Assembly: GCA_014647935.1 (NCBI GenBank)
Contig: BMQD01000023.1
Coordinates: 1 to 64,000 of the forward strand
Length of the DNA stretch: 64,000 nt
DNA from: Planomonospora parontospora
GTDB taxonomy: Bacteria; Actinomycetota; Actinomycetes; Streptosporangiales; Streptosporangiaceae
Direction: 5' to 3'
Shown here piece by piece: positions 48,277-55,431 of this stretch. The notes below the pieces were generated by a model, which made no database searches, was not told the DNA's origin, and saw only the letters and a program-made list of their open reading frames with translations. Position 1 is the first letter of the stretch. Every line of letters starts with the position of its first letter. The position numbers and the translations under genes were made by a program.

Positions 48277-48461
48277 CGGGCTTCACCCGCCAGCGCGTCG
48301 CGTTCGATCAGGACGGTCTCGATCGCGGCCAGCACTTCACCGCTGAGGGTGAGGGGGCCGGTCGCGGCCAGGGCAGCGCCCTGGCGGTAGAGGCCCAGCA
48401 GTTCGGCCGTGGAGCGGGTGCGGCACCCGGCCACGAGGGCGTCGGTCAGCGGCGTGCTCAC
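48273..48461 (-). CDS. small helical protein, 62 aa
   Basis: GTG start. Helical throughout (DALVAGCRTRSTAELLGLYR; SGEVLAAIETVLIERDALAG). It overlaps both neighbours by four bases. The function is unknown. Confidence 0.55.
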   Translation of the reverse strand: MSTPLTDALVAGCRTRSTAELLGLYRQGAALAATGPLTLSGEVLAAIETVLIERDALAGEAR

Positions 48462-49087
48462 CGGTTCCCCCGGTAGGTCAGGCCGTGCTCGGCGGCCAGG
48501 GCGTGCCCGGCGCGGGTCAGGTCCGCGTGGGGGATGCGGTTGCTGGTCCAGACCTTCACGAGGGTGCCGAAGGCGTCGCCCTCGGCCAGGACGTGCGTCG
48601 GGCGCGGGAGGAGGTACAGGTCGGAGTCGAGGCGGCGGTGCTCGACGGTGACCTCTTCGACGGCCAGAACGTGCGGGGTGGTCGAGGTCCAGCCGCCCCG
48701 GAAGGAACGCGTGTTCCTGGCTGCAGCAGGTTCACCGTGGCCGGTGCTGTGCTCCGCGGCACGGGGGGTCGCGAGGCTGAGGAGGCTCAGCAGGTACGGG
48801 CTCACCACGTTAGCGAATGCGGTACCGCATCCGATGTCGGCGGCGGCCTGGTCCAGACGGGACCAGAACATGTCCACCTGCCGCCAGGTGGCGTCAACGA
48901 CGCTGAGCCGGTACCCGAAGTACCGGTCCGCGTCGCGGGCGTCGCGGGGGGTGCGGCGGACGATGACGTCGAGGTCGCCGTCTGGCCGGCGGCGGCCGAC
49001 GAGGGTCCAGACACCCGCGGGGGTGGTCAGGATCCCTGCGGGGTCGAGGTGGCACCGGGAGGCGGTGCGGTGGTGGGTGATCAACAT
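48458..49087 (-). CDS. hypothetical protein, 209 aa
   Basis: The product starts MLITHHRTASRCHLDPAGIL and mixes beta (GVWTLVGRRRPDGDLDVIVR) and helical (ATWRQVDMFWSRLDQAAADI) parts. A GAATGCGG-type palindrome lies in its middle (DIGCGTAFAN). No family is recognised. Confidence 0.6.
   Translation of the reverse strand: MLITHHRTASRCHLDPAGILTTPAGVWTLVGRRRPDGDLDVIVRRTPRDARDADRYFGYRLSVVDATWRQVDMFWSRLDQAAADIGCGTAFANVVSPYLLSLLSLATPRAAEHSTGHGEPAAARNTRSFRGGWTSTTPHVLAVEEVTVEHRRLDSDLYLLPRPTHVLAEGDAFGTLVKVWTSNRIPHADLTRAGHALAAEHGLTYRGNR
48814..48833. repeat. GAATGCGG-type palindrome, copy 7 (inside a gene)
   Basis: CGAATGCGG-TA-CCGCATCCG, 9-base arms with one wobble mismatch, within the gene at 48458-49087. 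Confidence 0.7.
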
Positions 49088-49095
49088 GGCGTTCC

Positions 49096-49112
49096 CCGTT
49101 TCGGGTGGAGGG
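49096..49112 (-). repeat. 17-base start-associated sequence, copy 3
   Basis: CCGTTTCGGGTGGAGGG, identical to 33705 and 44363, between the HTH gene stop and the next start. Confidence 0.65.
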
Positions 49113-49490
49113 TTACGCGGCGGTGCTGGCGCCGGGGATGTCGTCCTCGGCGGTGTAGTTGTCGGCCAGATAGCCGGTGATGCTGGCCAGGGGGATGAGG
49201 AACTGGCCGCCGACGCGGAAGCCGTCGAGGTCGCGCCGGGTCACCATGTTGCGCACGGTGGCCTTGCTGACGCGCAGCAGGTTGTGGGCTTCGGCGACGT
49301 TTTGCAGGTGCAGGGCGGCGATCTCCTCGGCGGTGATGCTGTCGCCTCTGCGGATGCGCGCGACGAGTTCAGCGGCCTGGGTGCTCCCGGCGGGCGACAC
49401 GGTGGGGGTGCCGGAGGGGATGTCACGCAGCGTTAGGTCGACGCGGAGGGCGTCGGTGGTGCTATCGGGCGCGGGGTCGGGCTTGTTCAC
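49113..49490 (-). CDS. excisionase/Cro-like HTH protein, first gene of the leftward early operon
   Basis: GTG at 49490 (or 49502). The first 55 residues look flexible. The second half is a winged HTH: LHLQNVAEAHNLLRVSKATV, NMVTRRDLDGFRVGGQFLIP, LASITGYLADNY. It is transcribed from a promoter whose spacer holds a TTGCGCATAA motif and is divergent from the repressor-like gene. It probably acts as a Cro/Xis-type early regulator. Confidence 0.7.
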   Translation of the reverse strand: MNKPDPAPDSTTDALRVDLTLRDIPSGTPTVSPAGSTQAAELVARIRRGDSITAEEIAALHLQNVAEAHNLLRVSKATVRNMVTRRDLDGFRVGGQFLIPLASITGYLADNYTAEDDIPGASTAA

Positions 49491-49552
49491 TGCTCTGACC
49501 ACCCCTTACCCCCTAATTGATCTTGGTTTCTACGGTCGTACTTCATGATCCC

Positions 49553-49580
49553 AAGATACTCCCCGTTGCGCATAAGTCAA
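49553..49580 (-). promoter_or_regulatory. leftward early promoter TTGACT / TATCTT
   Basis: On the minus strand TTGACT (49575-49580), a 16-base spacer and TATCTT (49553-49558). The spacer contains the operator-like GTTGCGCATAA (read on plus at 49565-49575), so a repressor there would block early transcription. Confidence 0.6.
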
Positions 49581-49717
49581 CTCGTTGCGCGTAATCTGCG
49601 TAACGAGATCAATCTGTTGACTACAGAGAGTCACAAAGTGAAGTTGATCTTGTCGGTGCCATGTGCTATACGGCGCACGCTGATACCGTTGCGCGTAACC
49701 GCATTAGATGCGCAAAA
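49565..49717. promoter_or_regulatory. operator array with GTTGCGCGTAA motifs
   Basis: Five related sites: GTTGCGCATAA (49565), GTTGCGCGTAA (49584), its inverted relative ATCTGCGTAAC (49594), GTTGCGCGTAA (49688) and inverted ATGCGCAA (49708). The second and third form an inverted repeat (CTCGTTGCG 49581-49589, CGTAACGAG 49599-49607). They flank both promoters of the divergent pair. Confidence 0.6.
49644..49672 (+). promoter_or_regulatory. rightward promoter TTGATC / TATACG for the repressor-like gene
   Basis: TTGATC (49644-49649), a 17-base spacer and TATACG (49667-49672). The leader of about 65 bases holds two more operator-like motifs and an RBS GAAGGAGAG. Confidence 0.6.
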
Positions 49718-49744
49718 TCAGCGAAAGGCACGAAGGAGAGCGCC

Positions 49745-50233
49745 ATGTCACCCGTCCGACGAGACACCCCGTCCCCACCACCGGAAGCGGTACTCATCAC
49801 CCGCCTACGCCGGCGCGAAGGCAGCATCTCCAAGGAGATGGCCATCCGGGAAGCCAACCGCCGTGCCGCCGCCATCAGCCCTGAGAATGCGTTCAGTGAA
49901 GGGACCTGGCGCAACATCGAAAGCGGCAGGACCGAGGCCTCGGACAAGCAGCTCGCCTTGATGGCCCTGGTCGTCGGCGCGACCCCGGAACAGCTTGAAG
50001 AAGCTGGGCGTCCCGCAGCCGCCCAGCTTCTCCGGGCGGAGGCCGAGCGCCGGGTTGCCGCCGACCCCGTGCTGGCCGAACTGGATGATCTGACGCCTGA
50101 GCGGGTGGTGATGGACCTATTGCAGAAAGTGCAGGACATTCGCCGATCGGCGGAGTGGACAGAAGGAGACAAGGAGCAGATGATTCGCAAGCTCCTCGCC
50201 CGGGTAATGGCAACCGTCAGATCCGAAGAGTGA
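49745..50233 (+). CDS. HTH repressor-like regulator, 162 aa
   Basis: ATG with GAAGGAG 8 bases upstream. The N-terminal 90 residues form an XRE-type HTH (LITRLRRREGSISKEMAIRE; GTWRNIESGRTEASDKQLAL; VVGATPEQLEEAGRPAAAQL). A helical C-terminal half could dimerise (VVMDLLQKVQDIRRSAEWTE). As the only rightward gene facing the early operon, with operator repeats at both promoters, it is the best candidate for the lysogeny repressor. Confidence 0.7.
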   Translation: MSPVRRDTPSPPPEAVLITRLRRREGSISKEMAIREANRRAAAISPENAFSEGTWRNIESGRTEASDKQLALMALVVGATPEQLEEAGRPAAAQLLRAEAERRVAADPVLAELDDLTPERVVMDLLQKVQDIRRSAEWTEGDKEQMIRKLLARVMATVRSEE

Positions 50234-50423
50234 GGCGGCCTGCACGGATTCTTGACAAATTCGGACATGACGCAAAAGAATTGTGCATTAGGAAACAATC
50301 ATAACAATACGGCTTCATGAGCCCACTAGAGGTGCCGTGAGAATTCCACGAGTGGAAGAGTGTGATCTTCAAGACTGGTGAAGCGGTCCACCGCTCCAGT
50401 ACGGGAAGGTGCACAACAACCAC

Positions 50424-50675
50424 ATGAGACGAACCACGCTGACGGGGATACTGGCCGCGCTCGCCGGGATCGGCGCAGGCGGCATCCTCATCGTCGGCAT
50501 CGCAACCCCCTATGCGGACGGCGAGAACGCCACACGGCTGTTCTACGGGCTCGTCGCCGCCAGCTCTGCCCTCGGGCTGCATGCATCCCTCGGCCGTCGC
50601 CGTACGGTCCCTCTGCCCGCAGCCGCGGCCTACGACCTGGGCCTTGAACATGGACAGAGTTATCCCGCGGGCTGA
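50424..50675 (+). CDS. small membrane protein, 83 aa
   Basis: The product MRRTTLTGILAALAGIGAGG and ILIVGIATPYA forms a first helix, and LFYGLVAASSALGLHASLGR a second. A GTG at 50409 is possible but too close to GGAAGG. It is preceded by an AT-richer gap of 190 bases without a gene. It may be expressed in the lysogen. The function is unknown. Confidence 0.55.
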   Translation: MRRTTLTGILAALAGIGAGGILIVGIATPYADGENATRLFYGLVAASSALGLHASLGRRRTVPLPAAAAYDLGLEHGQSYPAG

Positions 50676-50710
50676 TCGCTGAGGCCGAGGGAGTCGCCGG
50701 AGACCTTCCC

Positions 50711-50929
50711 CTATCCGGCGGCTCCAGCGCCCACCCACCGCGGATGATCGAAGACGTCCCGCCGGACACCTCGGGTGAAGTCCCGCCACTCGCCTTCGGT
50801 GAACGTCAGCACCGGGCCCTTCCCGGCGTCCTTGGTGTCCCTCACCTCGACGCCCAGGCCGTCGGCGGCCAGCCGCACCTCCACGCACCCGCCGCTTTCA
50901 GACGCGGTGATCCACTGCGAGGTCAGCAT
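50711..50929 (-). CDS. DUF397 protein
   Basis: 72 residues: QWITASESGGCVEVRLAADG, then VEVRDTKDAGKGPVLTFTEG and EWRDFTRGVRRDVF, all standard for DUF397. These small proteins accompany XRE-DUF5753 regulators in actinomycetes (the Scr1/toxin-antitoxin-like pairs). It overlaps its partner by 32 bases. Confidence 0.85.
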   Translation of the reverse strand: MLTSQWITASESGGCVEVRLAADGLGVEVRDTKDAGKGPVLTFTEGEWRDFTRGVRRDVFDHPRWVGAGAAG

Positions 50930-51764
50930 GCGCCGCCTCCCCTCTGATGCTGGCGATGAGATCCATGGACGCCTCGGGCGGCAACGCGGCCGCCACGATG
51001 TGATGCCACCGCTTCTCGAACTCCTCCACCTGCGGACCCTGGTCGATCATTCCATCAGCCCCGGACTCCCGGAACAACGCTGTCGGCATATCGGGGAAGG
51101 TCAGCAGCAGGAACGGCCCGGCCATGCCCGCGTGAGCACCGACCGACGACGGCATGATCCGCACCGTGATGTTCGGCCGCTCGACCACCTGCAGGAGATG
51201 GTCGAGCTGGCGGGCCATCACCTCCTGCCCGCCGGTCGGCCGGCGGAGCGCTTCCTCCCCGATGACGACGTGCATCATCAGCGGATCATCGCAGGTCAGA
51301 ACCCACTTCCTCGCCATTCGGGCGCGCACGAGCATCGTGAGCAGATCCGTGGTCTCCCACGGCCGGTCCGCCGCGATGACCGCCCGCGCGTACTCCGGCG
51401 TCTGCAGCAGGCCCGGGATCAGGAGCGGCTGCCACGACCGCTTCTCCCGGGCCTCGGTCTCCAACGCGATGTACGGCGTGTAGAGGGCCTTCTGGTGAGA
51501 TTTCCACCACGGAGGCAACTGCGACTGCTCGACAAGCTGCATGCAGACGATCCGGGTTCCCTCGTCGGCCTCGTAGACATCGAGAAGGTTGTCGACATCG
51601 CCGCTGGTCACCTGGTTGGTTCCGTTCTCCATGCGGCTGATCTTCGCAACCGACATGCCCGTGGCGGCGGCGGCGTCGGAGAGCTTCAGCCCGCGCCCGT
51701 CACGGAGGTCCCGGAGATGTTCCCCAAGCTTCTCAAGCCGGAGAGGTGGACTGATGCGAGCCAT
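50898..51764 (-). CDS. XRE regulator with DUF5753 domain
   Basis: Of 288 residues, an N-terminal XRE HTH (LGEHLRDLRDGRGLKLSDAA, ATGMSVAKISRMENGTNQVT) is followed by the DUF5753 region (LLIPGLLQTPEYARAVIAAD; ITVRIMPSSVGAHAGMAGPF). With DUF397 it forms a pair typical of actinomycete chromosomes and mobile elements, involved in development or behaving like toxin-antitoxin. It was probably acquired from the host. Confidence 0.9.
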   Translation of the reverse strand: MARISPPLRLEKLGEHLRDLRDGRGLKLSDAAAATGMSVAKISRMENGTNQVTSGDVDNLLDVYEADEGTRIVCMQLVEQSQLPPWWKSHQKALYTPYIALETEAREKRSWQPLLIPGLLQTPEYARAVIAADRPWETTDLLTMLVRARMARKWVLTCDDPLMMHVVIGEEALRRPTGGQEVMARQLDHLLQVVERPNITVRIMPSSVGAHAGMAGPFLLLTFPDMPTALFRESGADGMIDQGPQVEEFEKRWHHIVAAALPPEASMDLIASIRGEAAHADLAVDHRV

Positions 51765-51891
51765 GCACCCGATTGTTCACCATATGGGGGTATCGCCAGT
51801 GGAAATATCAGATTCTTGATCGGGATGTGACAACCGAACCGTTCCAACGAACGTCCAACAGATTTCACCCGCACGTGGGCCGGAAGACGCA

Positions 51892-51927
51892 GAAAGGCCC
51901 CGGCTACCGAAGCAGTCGGGGCCTTTC
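51892..51927. terminator. bidirectional hairpin terminator
   Basis: GAAAGGCCCCG and CGGGGCCTTTC form an 11-bp stem with a 14-base loop, in the gap beyond the gene at 51963. The stem ends in TTTC on both strands. Confidence 0.65.
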
Positions 51928-51962
51928 CACGGGATCTATGACAGTTTCACCCACCCGCGATC

Positions 51963-52370
51963 CTACGACGGCCTGCCCCCCGCCGCGACAATCCGCTCGA
52001 TCGCGTACACCGTCAGGCCCGCCAGCTTGGCCCGCTTGCGCAACGGCACCCGCGGGTAGCTGGAGACTCCTTCACCGTCCGCCGGCCGGGTGGCTTCCAG
52101 GATCGCGTCGTACAGCTCGCGCTCGGCGGCGGCGAACTGCTCCAGGTGCCGCTTCGCGCTCTTGGGGTGGGCGCGGCGGATCGCGATCTCGTTCAGCCGC
52201 AGCACATCCGCGAGCGGCGTGCGCGGCAGCATCTCCTTGCCGGTGTCGGGATCGGTGAGCGGCACCAGCAGAGCCGCGTGGAAAGCCTTCGCCGCTGCGG
52301 TCAGCCGCTTCTCGGCGGCGGCTACCTGCTCATACGGGGGCGGAGGCGGGAGCGTCGTCATAGTCATCAT
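51963..52370 (-). CDS. HTH-like small protein, 135 aa
   Basis: The proline-rich start (PPPPPYEQVAAAEKRLTAAA) leads to helices (DVLRLNEIAIRRAHPKSAKR; LEQFAAAERELYDAILEATR) and a C-terminal part, VPLRKRAKLAGLTVYAIERI, that resembles a short HTH. Several ATGs cluster at the start. It could be a regulator; the function is unknown. Confidence 0.55.
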   Translation of the reverse strand: MMTMTTLPPPPPYEQVAAAEKRLTAAAKAFHAALLVPLTDPDTGKEMLPRTPLADVLRLNEIAIRRAHPKSAKRHLEQFAAAERELYDAILEATRPADGEGVSSYPRVPLRKRAKLAGLTVYAIERIVAAGGRPS

Positions 52371-52388
52371 GATACATTTCCGTCGTGT

Positions 52389-53057
52389 TTACGCGCTGGT
52401 GAGCTCAGCCACATGGCGCTCGTACTCGGCTTCGGTCCAGCAGTTACCGCACCCCCCGATCCGCTGGTCGCACTCGATGTACGGCTCGCCCGCGATCCGC
52501 ATCAGGGCGCGGATGTCGCACGAGGGGCACGGCGCGACGAGCGCCTGCACGTGGACCTCCCACGGCGCGAGCGTGTGCGCGACCTTCCGCAGGTGCGCGA
52601 CCTCGCCGATCAGCTCACCGATCCACGGCCGCGCGGCGGCCCAGTCCAGGTGCCGAAGCAGGAAGCCGGCCAGCTCGCCGGCGTCGGCCCGCTCGGGGTA
52701 GGTCAGGCCGCGGTGCTCGCAGATCAGCCATACCCAGGACTTCAGCGTGGTGGGGATGGACGGCGGGCCGGTCTGGTCGCCGTAGAGGTCGGTGACGTGT
52801 TCGGCGGCCGGGGAGATGGCCGCGAGCACGTCCAGGCGCACGGGGACGGGCTTCTCCCGGGAGCCGGAGACCTTCTCGCCTCCGGCCCCGCCGGGGATGG
52901 TGTGCAGGCCCAGCCAGTGGACGATCGCGGGCATCCCGGCCAGGTCTCGGCGGCAGCGGGTCAGGCAGCTCGTGCAGGTGAGATGACCGGAGACGGCCTG
53001 GCGAGGGCCGCTCCCCGCTCCGCAGCGCGGCGCAATGCACAAGGTCGTCTCGGTCAT
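52389..53057 (-). CDS. hypothetical Cys-rich protein, 222 aa
   Basis: The ATG at 53057 has CAGGAGGAAG upstream. The N-terminus holds CIAPRCGAGSGPRQAVSGHL and CTSCLTRC. The C-terminus holds CPSCDIRA and CDQRIGGCGNC. Two zinc ribbons thus flank a helical core (ADAGELAGFLLRHLDWAAAR). Similar proteins are common in actinophage early regions; the function is unknown. Confidence 0.65.
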   Translation of the reverse strand: MTETTLCIAPRCGAGSGPRQAVSGHLTCTSCLTRCRRDLAGMPAIVHWLGLHTIPGGAGGEKVSGSREKPVPVRLDVLAAISPAAEHVTDLYGDQTGPPSIPTTLKSWVWLICEHRGLTYPERADAGELAGFLLRHLDWAAARPWIGELIGEVAHLRKVAHTLAPWEVHVQALVAPCPSCDIRALMRIAGEPYIECDQRIGGCGNCWTEAEYERHVAELTSA

Positions 53058-53091
53058 CGCTTCCTCCTGAGGGATGGATAGCAGTCGCTTA

Positions 53092-53111
53092 TGAATGCAC
53101 CACCGCATTCA
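53092..53111. repeat. GAATGC palindrome, copy 8 (6-base loop)
   Basis: TGAATGC-ACCACC-GCATTCA, upstream of the Cys-rich gene at 52389. Confidence 0.65.
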
Positions 53112-53139
53112 CTACGTGCAGACTACATACATTTTTCGA

Positions 53140-53277
53140 TCATGTCCGCCGTACCGCAGTACGCCGCACCACCGGCACCTCGTCGGTGTCGTACAGGGCA
53201 CGCAGCGCGGCGAGCAGCGTGTCCATGCCGGTGCCGTCACCGAGCCGGTCCGGGCTGATCGGCAGGGGCGCGGTCAT
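53140..53277 (-). CDS. small protein, 45 aa
   Basis: The product starts MTAPLPISPDRLGDGTGMDT and has LLAALRALYDTDEVPVVRRT. The ATG overlaps the upstream stop. Translational coupling and codon use support it. The function is unknown. Confidence 0.5.
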   Translation of the reverse strand: MTAPLPISPDRLGDGTGMDTLLAALRALYDTDEVPVVRRTAVRRT

Positions 53278-53525
53278 CACGCGAGTCCCGTGCAGCCGAC
53301 GAAGGTGACGTAGTCGAGGGCCTCGTCCGCCGTCATGGAGCCCTCGGCGATGAAGTCCTGGTTGAGCTCGGCCGCAATGGCTTCGGCCGCGGTGGCGATG
53401 ACGGGGATCGCGTCGACCGCCGAGACGCTGCGCGCGATGTCGCGGGCGATGTCGCGGCAGCCGGTGCGGCGGACGCTGAAGCCACTGCCGCACAGGACGG
53501 CCTGGAATGTCGGGGTGGCGTTCAC
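53277..53525 (-). CDS. hypothetical protein, 82 aa
   Basis: GTG start. Helical (CRDIARDIARSVSAVDAIPV; AAEAIAAELNQDFIAEGSMT). Coupled to both neighbours. The function is unknown. Confidence 0.55.
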   Translation of the reverse strand: MNATPTFQAVLCGSGFSVRRTGCRDIARDIARSVSAVDAIPVIATAAEAIAAELNQDFIAEGSMTADEALDYVTFVGCTGLA

Positions 53526-53797
53526 TCGCTGTCCTCCTGCCAGGAGTCGATGGCCTCGGCGGCGGCGCGGGCCTTGCCGCTGCAGTAGGTGAACTGCTCG
53601 GCGGCCATGCGGAAGCCGTCGTTGCTGATGAGTGGGGTGTCAGCGCCGGTCTCGTGGGCGGCCTTGGCTTCGGTGGCGGCGGCGTCCATGCGCTCGGCGT
53701 AGACCCGCAGGGCGGTGGTGATGATGGTGTGGTGCTCGGTGAGGAGGTCGCGGGCGCGCTCCATGACGCGGTGGTCCTCACGGTCGATGAACGGCAT
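53522..53797 (-). CDS. hypothetical helical protein, 91 aa
   Basis: ATG at 53797. Helical (HRVMERARDLLTEHHTIITT; MDAAATEAKAAHETGADTPL; AEQFTYCSGKARAAAEAIDS). The longer frame to 54073 overlaps another gene and is a shadow. The function is unknown. Confidence 0.55.
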   Translation of the reverse strand: MPFIDREDHRVMERARDLLTEHHTIITTALRVYAERMDAAATEAKAAHETGADTPLISNDGFRMAAEQFTYCSGKARAAAEAIDSWQEDSE

Positions 53798-53828
53798 CTG
53801 GTGCCTCTCGTAGAAGGGGTTGAGGGGT

Positions 53829-53849
53829 GGCCCGCCGGACGGGCGGGCC
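53829..53849. terminator. GC-rich hairpin
   Basis: GGCCCGCC-GGACG-GGCGGGCC, 8-bp perfect stem, just beyond the stop of the gene at 53856 and 4 bases from a parS-like site. Confidence 0.5.
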
Positions 53850-53853
53850 GGGT

Positions 53854-53868
53854 GCTTACCGGGTAAGC
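53854..53868. repeat. parS-like palindrome, copy 1
   Basis: GCTTACC-G-GGTAAGC. It includes the TAA stop of the gene at 53856-54128. Confidence 0.7.
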
Positions 53869-54128
53869 GGCTCGGTGGTGATGCGGACGGGCGGGTACTC
53901 CTTGACGCTGCGCTGGTCGGCGATGAACCACAGCAGCCCGGTGGAGGACCACTTGGCGCCGGTGAAGCGGGTATCGGCGTGGGTGCGGGTGTCGGTCTTC
54001 CATCCGCCCAGCTCGATGTGGCTGGGGTAGCGGACGACTTCCTCGATCTCCAGGAACACCTTGCGCGACCCATAGGGATTGCGGACGAGGTAGCCGGGGA
54101 CGACCTCGGCGGCGGCGATCCAGCTCAT
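53856..54128 (-). CDS. hypothetical protein, 90 aa
   Basis: Starts MSWIAAAEVVPGYLVRNPYG; beta-rich (VVRYPSHIELGGWKTDTRTH; AKWSSTGLLWFIADQRSVKE). It is possibly an SH3-like barrel. Its stop codon is part of a parS-like palindrome. The function is unknown. Confidence 0.6.
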   Translation of the reverse strand: MSWIAAAEVVPGYLVRNPYGSRKVFLEIEEVVRYPSHIELGGWKTDTRTHADTRFTGAKWSSTGLLWFIADQRSVKEYPPVRITTEPLTR

Positions 54129-54451
54129 CGGCGGGCCCGGGTGAGGTCGTGGACGAGAGCGGTGTAGGCGGTGCGGGTGCGGATGGCGAAGCAGGCCCGG
54201 CACAGGCGGTCGGCGGACACCGCGGCGGCCAGGAGTTTGTCGAACACCTCTTCGCGGTCGCCGTCGTCGGCGAGGACCGCGAGGGTCTGGCCGACGGGGG
54301 CGGGGTTGCCGCACAGGAGCTGGCAGCCGTTGATGGGTCGGTCCCAGGCGAGATGGACCTTTCCGCCGTGGTTGACGGTGGCGAGGATGACCTGGGCGAG
54401 CGGCTTAAAGAATGCGTTTCCGCATTCGTAAGTGCTGGTCTGGCTGGTCAT
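54125..54451 (-). CDS. hypothetical protein, 108 aa
   Basis: ATG with GAAAGG upstream. Starts MTSQTSTYECGNAFFKPLAQ, where codons 9-14 are part of a GAATGCG palindrome. VNHGGKVHLAWDRPINGCQL and LCRACFAIRTRTAYTALVHD follow. Its beta-hairpin with LAWDRP recalls the 43456 and 44383 proteins, so it may belong to the same family. The function is unknown. Confidence 0.6.
   Translation of the reverse strand: MTSQTSTYECGNAFFKPLAQVILATVNHGGKVHLAWDRPINGCQLLCGNPAPVGQTLAVLADDGDREEVFDKLLAAAVSADRLCRACFAIRTRTAYTALVHDLTRARR
54410..54427. repeat. GAATGCG palindrome, copy 9
   Basis: GAATGCG-TTTC-CGCATTC, 25 bases after the start codon of the gene at 54125-54451. Confidence 0.7.
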
Positions 54452-54502
54452 GTGGTGCCTTTCGTTCGGGCGGGCGCGGTCGGAATGGCGACCGAATTCC
54501 AT

Positions 54503-54521
54503 GATCATCAGCTTGATGATC
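54503..54521. promoter_or_regulatory. inverted repeat GATCATCA-GCT-TGATGATC
   Basis: Perfect 8-base arms in the 248-base divergent gap between the genes at 54451 and 54700. The same gap has CGCATATGCG (54548-54557), a CATAAT possible -10 (54569-54574) and TGCGTAACGA (54648-54657), the last identical to ten bases of the operator at 49597. Confidence 0.5.
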
Positions 54522-54607
54522 TGCGACCATGCTACCCCATCCGTCGCGCATATGCGACGATTAATGATCATAATGGGGTGACTACCGCCTGCACTACCGC
54601 CGCGAGC

Positions 54608-54625
54608 GAATGCACCCCCGCGTTC
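54608..54625. repeat. GAATGC palindrome, copy 10 (variant)
   Basis: GAATGC-ACCCCC-GCGTTC with one wobble mismatch; similar in layout to the copy at 53092. Confidence 0.45.
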
Positions 54626-54699
54626 AACAACGCAAAAAGCGCTAACATGCGTAACGACATCACCCACGGCGCGAGGCCCACCACAGCGGAGACCACCAC

Positions 54700-55221
54700 A
54701 TGGAACGGCCACCCTCCGACGACTCCCTGCGCCAGCCCCTGTTCATCGCCCCCGGCGAGAACCCATCCCCGCCGAGCCGCAGCACCCGCAGCCCCAAACG
54801 GATCAAGGCCCCGACCTGGACCGGCCAACGACCCCTGACGATCCGCATGTGGCCCATCGCCGTCGACCGGCTCACCGTCGCCTGCGAGCAGACCGGCCTT
54901 GGCCGCAAGGGCGTTATCCAGGACGCCCTGACCCACTACTTCGACCGGATCGGCGTGCCCACCGACCTCGACATCGGCCCCGACCGGCCCCGCCGCGACC
55001 CGGCCACCCGCCGGCCCCGCAAGGGCGTGGTGAAGGACGAGCGGGAGACCATCACCGTCCGCGCCGACCCGATCATCGACGCTCGCCTCACCAAGGCCTG
55101 CGAGATGACCGGCCTGAGCCCGCAGGGCATCTACGACGACGCACTCGACCCGTACTTCGACCTGATCGGTATCCCGGTTAACCCGGAGAACCGGCTCCCC
55201 TCAGAGCCGATGCCCGAGTGA
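54700..55221 (+). CDS. protein with two tandem RHH-like domains
   Basis: 173 residues with an internal duplication: PLTIRMWPIAVDRLTVACEQ-TGLGRKGVIQDALTHYFDRI at about 46-85 and TITVRADPIIDARLTKACEM-TGLSPQGIYDDALDPYFDLI at about 112-151. Each unit is a beta strand followed by two helices, as in ribbon-helix-helix DNA-binding proteins; two units in one chain may replace a dimer. It lies directly before parA-parB and may be a regulator or centromere-binding adaptor of that operon. Confidence 0.65.
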   Translation: MERPPSDDSLRQPLFIAPGENPSPPSRSTRSPKRIKAPTWTGQRPLTIRMWPIAVDRLTVACEQTGLGRKGVIQDALTHYFDRIGVPTDLDIGPDRPRRDPATRRPRKGVVKDERETITVRADPIIDARLTKACEMTGLSPQGIYDDALDPYFDLIGIPVNPENRLPSEPMPE

Positions 55222-55431
55222 CCTGCAGTGGCTGATCACCTCGGCGGGCGACGGGTATGCTGACGAGCGGACCTGTAGCGAGGACCAGCGGCGGGCCGTC
55301 ACCCACACCGGGAGGCGGCCCTTTCGCCTGTTCGCACCCGGTGACGCCCCGACCCTGCCGTGCGTGAATCCCTAGGATGTGCAATGCGCTCCGGCTCCCA
55401 GCCGGGACGCGACTCGCTACAGGAGGCCCCC

